64,000 bases of DNA from Candidatus Hydrogenedentota bacterium (GCA_029556545.1 JAKQEQ010000167.1:1-64000), one strand, 5' to 3'; positions 50,785 through 59,979 are shown, numbered from the stretch's first letter. Program-made: numbers and translations. The notes: generated by a model from the letters alone, not told the origin.

Positions 50785-53280
50785 ATGAACAGGCATGGAC
50801 TTCGGGGAATCGGTATCTTCGCGGTACGGGCTTTCACGGGAATGGCGGTCCTGTGCTGCCTCATCGCGCCCGCGGCGCCGCAAATCACCCGCGCCTCCAT
50901 CGATCTCCCTCTCCCCGAGGGAGAGGGCAGGGTGAAGGTTGACTCTTCCCTCTGCCCGATCGACGGCGAGGTTGCTCCTTCGGAGTCGCGGGAACTGGCC
51001 CACGCGACGATGGATCGGTTCGCAATGTCGCCGGCCTTGTTTGTGGAGAACCGGGGCCAGGTCGAGGACGCCGCGATACGGTATCTGCACCATGGACGCG
51101 GCGCACTCGTCGCCCTGACCGATTCCGGGCCGGTGATCCAGTTGCAGCGGTCGGACGCCTCTTGTGGCATGGGCATCATCCCCGCGAAAGCGGGGACCAT
51201 GGCTTCTTGGCATGCTGATCTTCCGTTCAGCAACGCATTCGCCCTGAATCTGGACTCTCCCGCTGAATTTCATCCTGTCCATCCTGTCCATCCCGTCCAT
51301 CCCGTCCATAACACCCCCCCGCGCTCGATGATCGCACCCGACCGCCCTTCGCGGATACGGCACGTGTCGGTGCGGTTTCCGGGGGCACACGAGACGACGC
51401 CCGAGGGCGCGCGGTGTTCGGAGTCGGTTTACCATTACCAGAAAGGCGCGCCGGAACACTGGCGCGAGAACGTGCCCACGTTTGGAGAGGTGGTCTACCC
51501 CGGATTGTATGACGGCATCGATCTCAAGGTCTGGGGCAGGCGCGACCATCTCAAGTACGAGTTCCACGTGGCGCCGGGCGCAGACCATGAGCAGGTGCGG
51601 GTGCGTTACGAAGGCATCCGGGGGCTGTCCCTGGACGCGGACGGCGCGTTGCTCATCGACGTGCGCGACGGCTGGGAACCCCTGCGGGATGATGCGCCGT
51701 ACCTCTACCAGGACATCGCCGGGGAGCGGGTGGAACTCCCTGGCCGCTTCCGGCTGCTCGATGCGTACACCTACACCTTCGAACTCCTTGCGCCCCGCCA
51801 CCCCGCCTATCCCCTCATCCTCGACCCTCACGTCGAATGGAGCACGTACCTCGGCGGGATCGGGGCGGACTGGGGCTATGGCATCGCGGTGGACGGCGAC
51901 GGCAACGTCTACGTCACCGGGCGGACCGAGTCCTACGGCTGGGTCTCCGGCGGGTTTGACACGACGTACAACGGCACATCTGACGGTTTCGTGGTGAAGC
52001 TGTCCGCTGCCGGCGCGCACCTGTGGTCCACCTACCTTTGGGACGCTGGCTATGGCATCGCGGTGGACGGCGCGGGCAACGTCTACGTCACGGGATTGAC
52101 CTCCTCCTCGGGCTGGGTCTCCGGCGGGTATGACACGCATCATGGAGGCGGAGATTGTTTGTATGGTGGATCATGTCCCGATGGCTTTGTGGTGAAGCTG
52201 TCCGCTGCCGGGGCGCACCTTTGGTCCACCTACCTCGGCGGGAGCGAGTGGGACAAGGGCTGGGGCATCGCGGTGGACGGCTCGGGCAACGTCTACGTCA
52301 CGGGGCGGACCGAGTCCTCCGGCTGGATCTCCGGCGGGTGGGACACGACGTACAACGACTATACTGACGCCTTCGTGGTGAAGCTGTCCGCTGCCGGTGC
52401 GCACCTGTGGTCCACCTACCTCGGCGGGAGCAGTGCGGACTGGGGCTATGGCATCGCGGTGGACGGCGACGGCAACGTCTACGTCACGGGGGAGACCCAG
52501 TCCGCTGGCTGGGTCTCCGGCGGGTTTGATACGGATCATGGAGGCGGATATTGTCGCGATTATAATGCACCATGCTCTGATGCCTTCGTGGCGAAACTGT
52601 CCACTGCCGGGGCGCACCTGTGGTCCACCTACCTCGGCGGGAGCGACCACGATGTAGGCTCTGGCATCGCGGTGGACGGTGCGGGCAACGTCAACGTCAC
52701 GGGGTTTACCAGGTCCTCCGGCTGGGTCTCGGGCGGGTTTGAGACGGAACAACCCTCCTACACGGACGGCTTCGTGTTGAAGCTGTCGTCTGCCGGGGCG
52801 CACCTGTGGTCCACCTACCTCGGCGAGAGCAATTGGGGCAGGGGCAGTACGGACACGGGCAATGCCATCGCGGTGGACGGCGACGGCATTGTCTATGTCA
52901 CGGGGTATGTGTACAATGGCCCCTTTAGCACCTTCGTGGTGAAACTGTCCGCTTCTGGGGCGCACCTGTGGTCCACCTACCTCGTCGCGCCTATGAACCA
53001 TAGCACTGGCATCGCGGTGGACGGTGCGGGCAACGTCTACGTCACGGGATACACGAGCTTCCACTATTTGGACACGACGCACAACCGCGATGCCTTCCTG
53101 GTCAAAATCCAGGAGGGCGCAGGTGAAGGGGGCGGCGAAGGGCAGGGCGAGGGGGGCGGCGGGTGTTCTGGAACCAAGGGTGTTGGCGGAAAGAGCACGG
53201 ACTTTTTCGGCGACTTGCTCCTGCTGGTCGTAAGCGTTAGTGCCCTGTTCCTTCTCGGCCAGAATGGAAAGACAAGCTGA
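50785..53280 (+). CDS. SBBP-repeat surface protein with C-terminal sorting signal
   Basis: 831 aa. Signal peptide (GIFAVRAFTGMAVLCCLIAPAAP). The N-terminal domain starts ALFVENRGQVEDAAIRYLHHGRG, the usual opening of SBBP proteins. From about residue 345, seven SBBP units follow (SAAGAHLWSTYLGGS...YGIAVDGDGNVYVTGRT). The C-terminus is a Gly/Glu linker, a Cys (GGGGCSG), one hydrophobic helix (LLLLVVSVSALFLLG) and a basic end, like the MYXO/GlyGly-type sorting tripartite signals. Residues 38-50, 130-140 and 162-175 are encoded by dispersed repeats, which is odd. Likely exported and surface-anchored; function unknown. Confidence 0.85.
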   Translation: MNRHGLRGIGIFAVRAFTGMAVLCCLIAPAAPQITRASIDLPLPEGEGRVKVDSSLCPIDGEVAPSESRELAHATMDRFAMSPALFVENRGQVEDAAIRYLHHGRGALVALTDSGPVIQLQRSDASCGMGIIPAKAGTMASWHADLPFSNAFALNLDSPAEFHPVHPVHPVHPVHNTPPRSMIAPDRPSRIRHVSVRFPGAHETTPEGARCSESVYHYQKGAPEHWRENVPTFGEVVYPGLYDGIDLKVWGRRDHLKYEFHVAPGADHEQVRVRYEGIRGLSLDADGALLIDVRDGWEPLRDDAPYLYQDIAGERVELPGRFRLLDAYTYTFELLAPRHPAYPLILDPHVEWSTYLGGIGADWGYGIAVDGDGNVYVTGRTESYGWVSGGFDTTYNGTSDGFVVKLSAAGAHLWSTYLWDAGYGIAVDGAGNVYVTGLTSSSGWVSGGYDTHHGGGDCLYGGSCPDGFVVKLSAAGAHLWSTYLGGSEWDKGWGIAVDGSGNVYVTGRTESSGWISGGWDTTYNDYTDAFVVKLSAAGAHLWSTYLGGSSADWGYGIAVDGDGNVYVTGETQSAGWVSGGFDTDHGGGYCRDYNAPCSDAFVAKLSTAGAHLWSTYLGGSDHDVGSGIAVDGAGNVNVTGFTRSSGWVSGGFETEQPSYTDGFVLKLSSAGAHLWSTYLGESNWGRGSTDTGNAIAVDGDGIVYVTGYVYNGPFSTFVVKLSASGAHLWSTYLVAPMNHSTGIAVDGAGNVYVTGYTSFHYLDTTHNRDAFLVKIQEGAGEGGGEGQGEGGGGCSGTKGVGGKSTDFFGDLLLLVVSVSALFLLGQNGKTS
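50905..50935. repeat. Palindromic CTCCCTC repeat inside the SBBP coding sequence
   Basis: CTCCCTC-TCCCC-GAGGGAG followed by AGGGCAGGGTGAAGG; same family as 7029-7065. In frame it encodes LPLPEGEGRVK. Confidence 0.6.
51166..51203. repeat. CCCCGC-GAAA-GCGGGG palindromic repeat inside the SBBP gene
   Basis: Hairpin at 51180-51195 flanked by GGCATGGGCATCAT and ACCATGGC. Encodes GMGIIPAKAGTM in frame. The flanks recall the 1068 element. Confidence 0.55.
51271..51309. repeat. Nonamer minisatellite inside the SBBP gene
   Basis: Four to five 9-nt CATCCTGTC/CATCCCGTC units; encodes a repeated His-Pro-Val. Same period as 40690-40742 and 48964-49011. Confidence 0.8.
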
Positions 53281-53510
53281 CCACGCCCACAAAGTGAGGG
53301 TCAGTAGATTGCTGATACACGCCCGTCGGCCATCCGCCGAAGGGGTCAGGTGTTGTGTGCCTCGCCGGTGACACGCGCCAGATGCTGCGTTGGGCTCATT
53401 CCTGCACTTGTTTTCGTAAGTGGTTGATATTACTGGGTCGAGGCTTAGTAGTTTTCACCACATCTTGTGAATATCGATCTGGTCCCCGCACGAACTACGA
53501 TTGCTGACGA

Positions 53511-53825
53511 TGTGGCGCGGATTACAACTCTCACGCCTGACGGATCAGGCTTTCCAAGTCGTTGCGTGTAATTCGCTTCTCTAACTCCGCCGGATTCCAC
53601 TGCGTAACGCCGCCGGAAACCACGGAAGACGGCTATATTCCGAGCCCTGGGGCGAACCAGGGCTGCTGCCCGCACGCGAGCGACTATTCGCCGCGGGATT
53701 GGCAGATTTCGCTGCCGGAATTGCTCCGGCTCATTCAGTTCTATAATTCGGGCGGTTACCACTGGTGCCCGGACGCCGTCCCGCCCACCGAGGACGGATT
53801 CTGCCCCGGCCCGCCGCCGGCATAG
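53511..53825 (+). pseudogene. Remnant of a two-unit C-terminal repeat domain (LLRLIQFYNSGGYHW)
   Basis: Reading from 53511, the frame gives RCGADYNSHA, a TGA stop at 53538-53540, then RIRLSKSLRVIRFSNSAGFH and a second, intact unit ASDYSPRDWQISLPELLRLIQFYNSGGYHW ending with TAG at 53823-53825. The stop falls where the second unit has Trp (TGG to TGA). Such repeats end many secreted proteins of Hydrogenedentes-like bacteria. An 87-aa ORF (start 53562) survives but has no signal peptide. 53281-53510 and 53826-53981 hold nothing else recognisable. Confidence 0.6.
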
Positions 53826-53981
53826 GCGCGATGGGCCGATTGGCGCCGCCGGAAACCTTCCGCCGCGTTTCGGGATTACCCTGTCGCCTACCGTGCGGTA
53901 GGTAAAACTCAAACTGCGCAAACTGCGCGGTTGTAAGGTGTAAAAAGGGCCAATTTTTCGCGGAAGGACGCGCTTTTTGGG

Positions 53982-54010
53982 TTGACACAACCCGCCTCGC
54001 GTGCTATAGT
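53982..54010 (+). promoter_or_regulatory. Near-consensus sigma-70 promoter of the M23-bactofilin cluster
   Basis: TTGACA (53982-53987), 17-bp spacer, TATAGT (54005-54010). Predicted start near 54017, a 120-nt leader before ATG 54139, with AAGGAG at 54121-54126. Confidence 0.75.
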
Positions 54011-54138
54011 CCGCCCCACGGGAGAACAAAGCGCCTTTGCACGGAAGCGGGGCGGGGCGTATCTGTCGCGAAAAAGAGCCAAGGAACGACCACACCGGTC
54101 TTGGAAGCCACTGTAATTCATAAGGAGCAACCTCCCCT

Positions 54139-55182
54139 ATGAAGAAGTGGACGGTGATGCTGATCCCTCATGATCGGACCAGCACGCGCACGTTGAATGT
54201 ATCCGCCTTTCATCTCTGGGCGCCCGTCGCCGTTCTGGTGATCCTGACGTTCGCAGCCGCGTTTCTGCTGCAACGGGAACGGTCGTTGAGTGCCCGGTAT
54301 CGAACCCTCGAGCGGGAAACCGTCAAGCACTCGTTCGCGGGCGGGGGCGCGTTGACGCCCGAGGAGGCGCGGGAGTTGGAGGCGTTACGCGAGGCGTCGG
54401 ACGCCTTGCGCACGCAGAACGAGGCGCTTCGCACGGAAAACGAGGCGGACCGGGCCGCGTATCGGGAGGGAATGGAGAAGGTGACGGCGCGGCTGAATGA
54501 GGTGCTCGAGGTCGAGACCCAGATACGGAATTTCACGGGACTGGCGCCTCGGGGCCCGGTCACGCAGCAGAATCTTCAGGCTGCGGGCGGCGGCAAGGGC
54601 GGTCCGCCCGAGGGGTTGGGCGCGGTGGCCCTGGCGCGCAATGGCGGCGGTATCCGGCCTCCCTATCTCATCTACGGCATGTCCCGCCCGTCCGCTGATC
54701 TCGTTGTCGAAGAAATCGAACTGCGCACCGGCAGCCTGCGGGAATTGCTCCAGGATATGGAAATGGAGCGGGACCGTATCGAGCGGGTTCCGTCGGTGTG
54801 GCCGGTGGCGGGCGGCGCCGGGCAGCTCACTTCCGGCTTCGGCTACCGCAAGGACCCGTTCAGCCGGCGCGTGCGGCACCACGACGGCGTGGACATTGCC
54901 GCGAAGCCGGGGGTGCGCGTGGTGGCGGCGGCGAAGGGTAAGGTGTTGGAGGCGGGTTACGACGGGTATTATGGATATTGTGTGAAACTCGACCACGGCA
55001 ACGGGCTCGAGACGTGGTATGCGCACTTGAGCCGCTGCCTTGTCAAGGCAGGCCAATTGGTGCAACGGTCCGAAGTGGTCGGGACCGTGGGCACCACGGG
55101 CCGGACTACCGGGCCGCACCTCCATTACGAGGTGCGCAGAAACGGGAAGCCGGTGAACGCGGCGCAGTACCTGGGTAGATAG
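54139..55182 (+). CDS. M23 peptidoglycan endopeptidase
   Basis: 347 aa. Short cytoplasmic N-terminus, a TM helix (HLWAPVAVLVILTFAAAFLL), a coiled coil (about 50-130, EARELEALREASDALRTQNEALRTENEADRAAYREGME), and a LytM domain. Zn/catalytic pieces are GFGYRKDPFSRRVRHHDGVDIAA (HxxxD) and GPHLHYEVRRNG (HxH). It cuts peptide cross-links in the periplasm. Paired with a bactofilin 6 nt downstream, the pairing that shapes cells in Helicobacter and Caulobacter. Confidence 0.93.
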   Translation: MKKWTVMLIPHDRTSTRTLNVSAFHLWAPVAVLVILTFAAAFLLQRERSLSARYRTLERETVKHSFAGGGALTPEEARELEALREASDALRTQNEALRTENEADRAAYREGMEKVTARLNEVLEVETQIRNFTGLAPRGPVTQQNLQAAGGGKGGPPEGLGAVALARNGGGIRPPYLIYGMSRPSADLVVEEIELRTGSLRELLQDMEMERDRIERVPSVWPVAGGAGQLTSGFGYRKDPFSRRVRHHDGVDIAAKPGVRVVAAAKGKVLEAGYDGYYGYCVKLDHGNGLETWYAHLSRCLVKAGQLVQRSEVVGTVGTTGRTTGPHLHYEVRRNGKPVNAAQYLGR

Positions 55183-55188
55183 AAACAC

Positions 55189-55659
55189 ATGCTGGATTCA
55201 CGGAAGAAGGCGTACAACGAGAACAAGGTGGTGAGCATCGTCGGTCCCGGCACCACCGTGACCGGCGAGATCAAGTCCGAAGGCACCATCCGCATCGAAG
55301 GCAACGTGGCCGGGCGCGTCGAGAGCGACGACTCGATCGTGGTTCACGAGACCGGACGCGTGAAGGCGGACCTCATCGCGGGGCAGGTCATCATCAGCGG
55401 CGAGGTGCATGGGAACGTCTACGCGCATGACCGCCTCGAAATAACGGCGAGCGGCAAGGTCATGGGCGACATCACCGCGCCGCGCGTCAGCATCGCCGAG
55501 GGCGTCATGTTCGAGGGCAAGTGCCAGATGAAGCCGCCGGGGCAGATCAAGCCCCCGCTGCCGGCCGGTCTCCAGACCGCGCCGCCCGCCGCGGCCCCGC
55601 AGCAGCAGCAGGTCCCCCAGCAACAGCCCTTGCCCGCGCAGCCCCGGCCCCAGGCCTGA
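55189..55659 (+). CDS. Bactofilin cytoskeletal protein
   Basis: 156 aa. The right-handed beta-helix of bactofilins spans about residues 14-115 (VSIVGPGTTVTGEIKSEGTIRIEGNVAGRVES...GKVMGDITAPRVSIAEGVMFEGKC), with short disordered ends, the C-terminal one Pro/Gln-rich. It polymerises without nucleotide and localises cell-wall enzymes, most likely the M23 protein encoded just before. Confident. Confidence 0.95.
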   Translation: MLDSRKKAYNENKVVSIVGPGTTVTGEIKSEGTIRIEGNVAGRVESDDSIVVHETGRVKADLIAGQVIISGEVHGNVYAHDRLEITASGKVMGDITAPRVSIAEGVMFEGKCQMKPPGQIKPPLPAGLQTAPPAAAPQQQQVPQQQPLPAQPRPQA

Positions 55660-55685
55660 TCGCCGTCCCGAACGGCGCGATTCCC

Positions 55686-56795
55686 ATGCTGCCTCCCAAG
55701 GACGCGAAAGTCCTCGTCGCCATGAGCGGCGGGGTCGACAGCGCCGTCGCGGCGTCGCTGCTCGTCGATCAGGGCTGCGAGTGCATCGGCCTGACGCTGC
55801 GCCTCGTGCCCGAGCCCGGCGAGAAATCCGTCTTCGAGCCCTGCTGCGGCATCGAGGCCGCGGACGACGCGCGCCGCGTCTGCGACGCCCTGGGCATCCC
55901 CCACGAAGTGCTCCACGCCGTGGACCGCTTCGACCGCGACATCATCGACTACTTCGCCGCGGAATACGCCGCCGGCCGCACCCCGAACCCCTGCGTCCGC
56001 TGCAACCGCATGATCAAGTTCGGCGCGCTCTATCAGCGCGCGAACGAACTCGGGGCCGCCTACGTCGCCATGGGACACTACGCCCGCCTCGAACGACGCG
56101 GCGCGCGATGGGCCCTCCGGCGCGCCGTCCACCGCCCAAAGGACCAAAGCTACGTGCTCGCCCCCCTCACGCAGGCCCAACTCCGCCGCGCCGTCTTTCC
56201 CCTCGGCGCCATGACCAAGGAGGACGTGCGCGCGCGGGCCGCGCGCTTCGATTTCCGCGTCGCCCGCAAGCGCGAGAGCCAGGAACTCTGCTTCGTGTCC
56301 GACCGCGATTACGCGCGCTTCCTCGAAACGCGCCGCGTCGCCGCGACACCCGGACCCATCCTCGCCACCGACGGGCGCGTCCTCGGCCAACACAAGGGTC
56401 TTACCCACTACACCGTCGGCCAGCGGCGCGGACTCGGGATTGCCGCCGAACACCCGTATTACGTCGTGGAACTCGACGCGAAGCGCAACGCCGTCATCGT
56501 CGGGCCGGAGGAGGCGACCTATTGCGCGCGCTTCGAGACGGGCCGCCTCTGCTGGGGCGGCATCCCCCCCCGCGACACGCCCTTTGCCTGCCGCACCCAG
56601 ATTCGCTCCCGCCATGACGCCGTCCCCGCGACCGTAACGCCCCTCGCCGTTCCCGGCAGCCGCGTCGGCGCGCGCGTCGCGCTCGACGCGCCCCAGCGCT
56701 CCGTCACCCCCGGCCAGTGGGCCGTCTTCTACGATGACGACGACTACGTGCTCGCCGCCGCCCCCATCCTCTCCTTCGAGCCCCGCGCATACTGA
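55686..56795 (+). CDS. mnmA: tRNA-specific 2-thiouridylase MnmA
   Basis: 369 aa from ATG 55686 (MLPPKDAKVLVAMSGG); the longer frame overlaps bactofilin. Makes s2U34 in tRNA-Lys/Glu/Gln. PP-loop SGGVDSAVAASLL (14-26), catalytic Cys in NPCVRCNRMIKFG, GHYARL, KDQSYVL and FVSDRDYARFL are present. The second catalytic Cys is in ESQELCFVSD, as expected. 26 nt after bactofilin, probably the same transcript. Confidence 0.95.
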   Translation: MLPPKDAKVLVAMSGGVDSAVAASLLVDQGCECIGLTLRLVPEPGEKSVFEPCCGIEAADDARRVCDALGIPHEVLHAVDRFDRDIIDYFAAEYAAGRTPNPCVRCNRMIKFGALYQRANELGAAYVAMGHYARLERRGARWALRRAVHRPKDQSYVLAPLTQAQLRRAVFPLGAMTKEDVRARAARFDFRVARKRESQELCFVSDRDYARFLETRRVAATPGPILATDGRVLGQHKGLTHYTVGQRRGLGIAAEHPYYVVELDAKRNAVIVGPEEATYCARFETGRLCWGGIPPRDTPFACRTQIRSRHDAVPATVTPLAVPGSRVGARVALDAPQRSVTPGQWAVFYDDDDYVLAAAPILSFEPRAY

Positions 56796-56848
56796 CTGTC
56801 GAACACCAGTTCCAGGGAATGGGAGGTCGGTCCCGGCCTGACAAGCCT

Positions 56849-56875
56849 ATTCGTGTAATTCGTGTGATTCGTGGT
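56849..56875. repeat. Nonamer repeat (ATTCGTGTA/ATTCGTGTG)
   Basis: Three 9-nt units between convergent mnmA and the PLP enzyme gene. The remaining gap shows no gene. Confidence 0.6.
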
Positions 56876-56924
56876 GGTTCCTTGTTCGGCACGGCGCGAG
56901 CCCTTCCGCGCCGCCATCGAACCA

Positions 56925-58364
56925 TCAGGCGAACAGCTCGTTCATGTATTCCGCGAGGAGGTCCTCCGCGACGTGGTCGGGCAGGCATTCGAGCACGCAG
57001 TTGATCATCACCATCGAATCCGGCAGATCGGTCCCGCTAACGCCGCCAAGCGCGAGTATTTGATCGCGGGCGCCCGCGGGGTCTGCTTCGAGCAGCGCGT
57101 TGAGTTGCGCGCGCACCGCCTCGATGTCGATTTGCGTGTCGCTTGCGCGCACGGCCTCGACCGCCGCCCGCAAGTCCGCGAGAAACGCCTCGACGCACGA
57201 CAAGGACGACTGGTTCATGGTGATATGAAGGTTGTACGGGGAAATCGGCGTCGAAAACTGGGGCTGCACGTACCAGCCGCGCCGTTTCGCCTCTTCCGCG
57301 AGTTGGAACAGGTTGATCTCTTCCGAGGTGAACGAAAACATGCACATGTCGGGCTTGCCCAGCACGCGCAGGCCCGGAATCGCATTGACGCCCTCGACCA
57401 GACGCGCCGTGGCGTCCTGCACCTCGCGCACGATCTTGAAGTAGCCCTCCTCGCCCAGGCACGCCAGCGTCGCCCAAGAACCGGCCATGGGCGCGCCGGA
57501 TTTCGTGCTCAGGATGGTCGGATTGATCAGCGCATATGTCGTCGTCTGGAGGCACGAAAAAATCTGATGCCGCCGCAGCGCCTTCTCGCGATACATCACG
57601 ATCGAGGCGTTCTTCGGCGCGTACCCGTACTTGTGCATGTCCGCCGACATCGACGTGACGCCGGGGACCGTCCAATCGAAGGGCGGCACGTCGTAACCGA
57701 GCTTGCGCATGAATGACAGATGAATGCCGCCGACGCAGGCGTCCACGTGGCACCACAGGCCATGCTCTTGCGCCAGCGCCGCAATCTCCGGGATCGGGTC
57801 CACCACCCCCTGCGCGTAGCCCGGCGCGGAACCGACGATCACGATCGTGTTCTCCGTGATCGCGCGCCGCATCGCCTCCACGTCCGCCCGGAACGACTCC
57901 GGATCAAAGTCGACGACAACCGGTTTGATGTCGAAGTACGCGCACGCCTTGTGAAACGCGGGATGGGCCGTGCGCGCCAGGATCATCTCCGGCGCCTTGA
58001 TCCCGGGCCTCGTTACGCGGGCGTGGTCGCGCGCCGTCTTCATCGCGAGGAGGATGCTCTCGGTGCCCCCGGAGGTCATGTTGCCGACCACCTGATCGTC
58101 CCCGCGAAGCAGGTCGATGACCATCCGCACGACTTCCTTCTCCAGGCGCATCACGCTCGGGAACGTCGTCGGGTCCAGGGCGCTCTCCGACAGGTACATC
58201 ATGTACGCCTGCTTCGCCGTGTCGAGCGCCTCTTTCCCGGGATCATACACATACGCCATCACCCGGCCCGATTGCCACGGGAGGTCCTGCGCCTTGTACG
58301 CCTCGAGCGTGCGTACGATTTCCTCTCTACTAAGTCCCTTCTCCGGAATCCGCATCAACCGCAT
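56925..58364 (-). CDS. PLP-dependent decarboxylase/lyase (sphingosine-1-phosphate lyase-like)
   Basis: 479 aa from ATG 58364; ATG 58355, better spaced from AGGGAG, would give 476. Fold-type I group II decarboxylase family: NMTSGGTESILLAMKTARD, GSAPGYAQGVVDPIPEIAALAQEHGLWCHVDACVGG, then the Schiff-base Lys in SMSADMHKYGYAPKNASIV. This string matches S1P lyase and its bacterial relatives more than glutamate decarboxylase. Possible role in sphingolipid-like or amino-acid phosphate breakdown. A palindromic operator lies just upstream, so expression is probably ligand controlled. Confidence 0.85.
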   Translation of the reverse strand: MRLMRIPEKGLSREEIVRTLEAYKAQDLPWQSGRVMAYVYDPGKEALDTAKQAYMMYLSESALDPTTFPSVMRLEKEVVRMVIDLLRGDDQVVGNMTSGGTESILLAMKTARDHARVTRPGIKAPEMILARTAHPAFHKACAYFDIKPVVVDFDPESFRADVEAMRRAITENTIVIVGSAPGYAQGVVDPIPEIAALAQEHGLWCHVDACVGGIHLSFMRKLGYDVPPFDWTVPGVTSMSADMHKYGYAPKNASIVMYREKALRRHQIFSCLQTTTYALINPTILSTKSGAPMAGSWATLACLGEEGYFKIVREVQDATARLVEGVNAIPGLRVLGKPDMCMFSFTSEEINLFQLAEEAKRRGWYVQPQFSTPISPYNLHITMNQSSLSCVEAFLADLRAAVEAVRASDTQIDIEAVRAQLNALLEADPAGARDQILALGGVSGTDLPDSMVMINCVLECLPDHVAEDLLAEYMNELFA

Positions 58365-58404
58365 ACTCCCTTGTTTTCGGCCCGTGCCGCGCGTCGGACC
58401 AACA

Positions 58405-58424
58405 TCAATCAATCGATTGATTGA
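58405..58424. promoter_or_regulatory. 20-bp perfect palindrome, likely operator
   Basis: TCAATCAATCGATTGATTGA, 41-60 bp upstream of the PLP enzyme ATG. AT-rich, TetR-type half-sites; no regulator gene is adjacent. Confidence 0.7.
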
Positions 58425-58481
58425 ATAGTCTACCCGACCCGCGCAAACCCCGTCAAGACTACTACCCTGACCCCGCGCGCT

Positions 58482-59849
58482 TCACCGGCTCCGAAAAACC
58501 CCGAAACTCGAAATGGTCGGGCAGGCCGGCGCCTGACGGATCACCAGTCGCGCCTTCGTGGCCGTAACCGGCGGAAAACGCTCCAGCCGCTTGTAGCCGA
58601 TGGTGGTCCCGTGCGCGACACCGCGCCAGCGTTCCCCGTCCCACACCTGGATGGCGTAGCGCTCGACGCGCTGCCCGAGGGCGATGTGCTCCTGAATCAT
58701 CGCGCGGTCGAACGTGACCGGTTCGCCGAAATCGACCTCAAGCTGCCCCTTCACCACGCCGTCGTCGGTCGCCCAGTACGTCGTCTTGTCGCCGTCCAGC
58801 GCCTTCTCCGGACCGAACGCGGGATCGTTGCCGCGCACGTTCGTGGCGCTGCACGGCTTGCCATGCGCCAAATTGGTCTCGAAGTCCCGCGACACGACCC
58901 GCCACAGCTCGCGCAACCGGGCGCTGTCCGCCTCCGGCAGTTGTCCCCGCCGATCCGGCGTCACGTTCAGCAACAACACCGCGCCACGCCCCACGGACCC
59001 GTAATAGATATCAAGCAGATCATCAAGAGACTTCAGGTTCTTCTCGCCGTCGGTATGGAAGAACCATTGGCCCCGCCGGATCGGCACGTCGCATTCCGCC
59101 GGATGCCACCGCCTGTCGTCGCCCTCTCCGACCACGTTCCAATGCGTCTCCGGCGCGTAGCCGTCCTCGTTGCCGACCCAACGGATATCCGGCCCGCAAA
59201 TCGCGATGAGCGCCTTGGGTTGGAGTTCGCGGATCAACGCGTAATACCCCGCCCAATCGTAGACGTGCCCCTCGCTGCCCGCGCCGTCGAACCAGACCTC
59301 TCCCACCGGACCATAATTGGTCAACAGTTCGCGCAGTTGGCTCTTGAAGTACTCGTCATACACAGGCGGATCGTTGTACTTCGGTTCGTGCCGCTCCCAC
59401 GGCGACAGATAGAAGCCGAACATCAGGCCCGCCTCACGGCAGGCGTCCACCACCTCCTTGACCACGTCGCCTTTCCCGTCGCGCCAGGGGCTCGCCTTCA
59501 CGCTGTGATCCGTGTGCGCGCTCGGGAACAGGCAGAACCCGTCATGATGCTTCGCCGTCACCACGAGATACCGGACCCCGCACTCCTTCGCGACCCGCAC
59601 CCACTGCCGCGCGTCGAAATCCGTCGGGGCGAACCGCGCCGGGTCCTCCGTCCCGTTTCCCCACTCCTGGTCATAGAACGTGTTAATACCGAAATGGCAG
59701 AACATGCCGAATTCCATCTCCTGCCACGCCAGTTGCTCCGGCGTCGGCACCGGACCATACGGCGCGGGCGGCTCCGCCGCGCCCGCCGCGCCCGCCGCGC
59801 CCGCCGCCATCAAGACCGCAAGCAGCGCGAGTAATCCATATGTGCTCAT
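58482..59849 (-). CDS. Secreted alpha-L-fucosidase GH29 with F5/8 (CBM32-like) domain
   Basis: 455 aa. Signal peptide ending in an Ala/Gly-rich run (residues 1-25). GH29 barrel: GMFCHFGINTFYDQEWGNGTEDP, VVTAKHHDGFCLFPS, catalytic nucleophile D188 in GEVWFDGAG. The C-terminal discoidin-like domain (about 330-455, NLAHGKPCSATNVRGNDPAFGPEKALDGDKTTYWATDD) binds glycans. With the GH95 enzyme nearby it removes alpha-fucose from host-like or algal glycans. Confidence 0.92.
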   Translation of the reverse strand: MSTYGLLALLAVLMAAGAAGAAGAAEPPAPYGPVPTPEQLAWQEMEFGMFCHFGINTFYDQEWGNGTEDPARFAPTDFDARQWVRVAKECGVRYLVVTAKHHDGFCLFPSAHTDHSVKASPWRDGKGDVVKEVVDACREAGLMFGFYLSPWERHEPKYNDPPVYDEYFKSQLRELLTNYGPVGEVWFDGAGSEGHVYDWAGYYALIRELQPKALIAICGPDIRWVGNEDGYAPETHWNVVGEGDDRRWHPAECDVPIRRGQWFFHTDGEKNLKSLDDLLDIYYGSVGRGAVLLLNVTPDRRGQLPEADSARLRELWRVVSRDFETNLAHGKPCSATNVRGNDPAFGPEKALDGDKTTYWATDDGVVKGQLEVDFGEPVTFDRAMIQEHIALGQRVERYAIQVWDGERWRGVAHGTTIGYKRLERFPPVTATKARLVIRQAPACPTISSFGVFRSR

Positions 59850-59979
59850 GGTTCGCCTCCTTCAGAGGGTTACTGCTTCCTTCCGGCGCACACTATACAG
59901 AACCGGCCCGCCTTCCGTCGCGCACGCATCGTGGCACGGGCATCTTGCGCCGCCGCCGTGCTCCGGGTAGACTGGGCTC

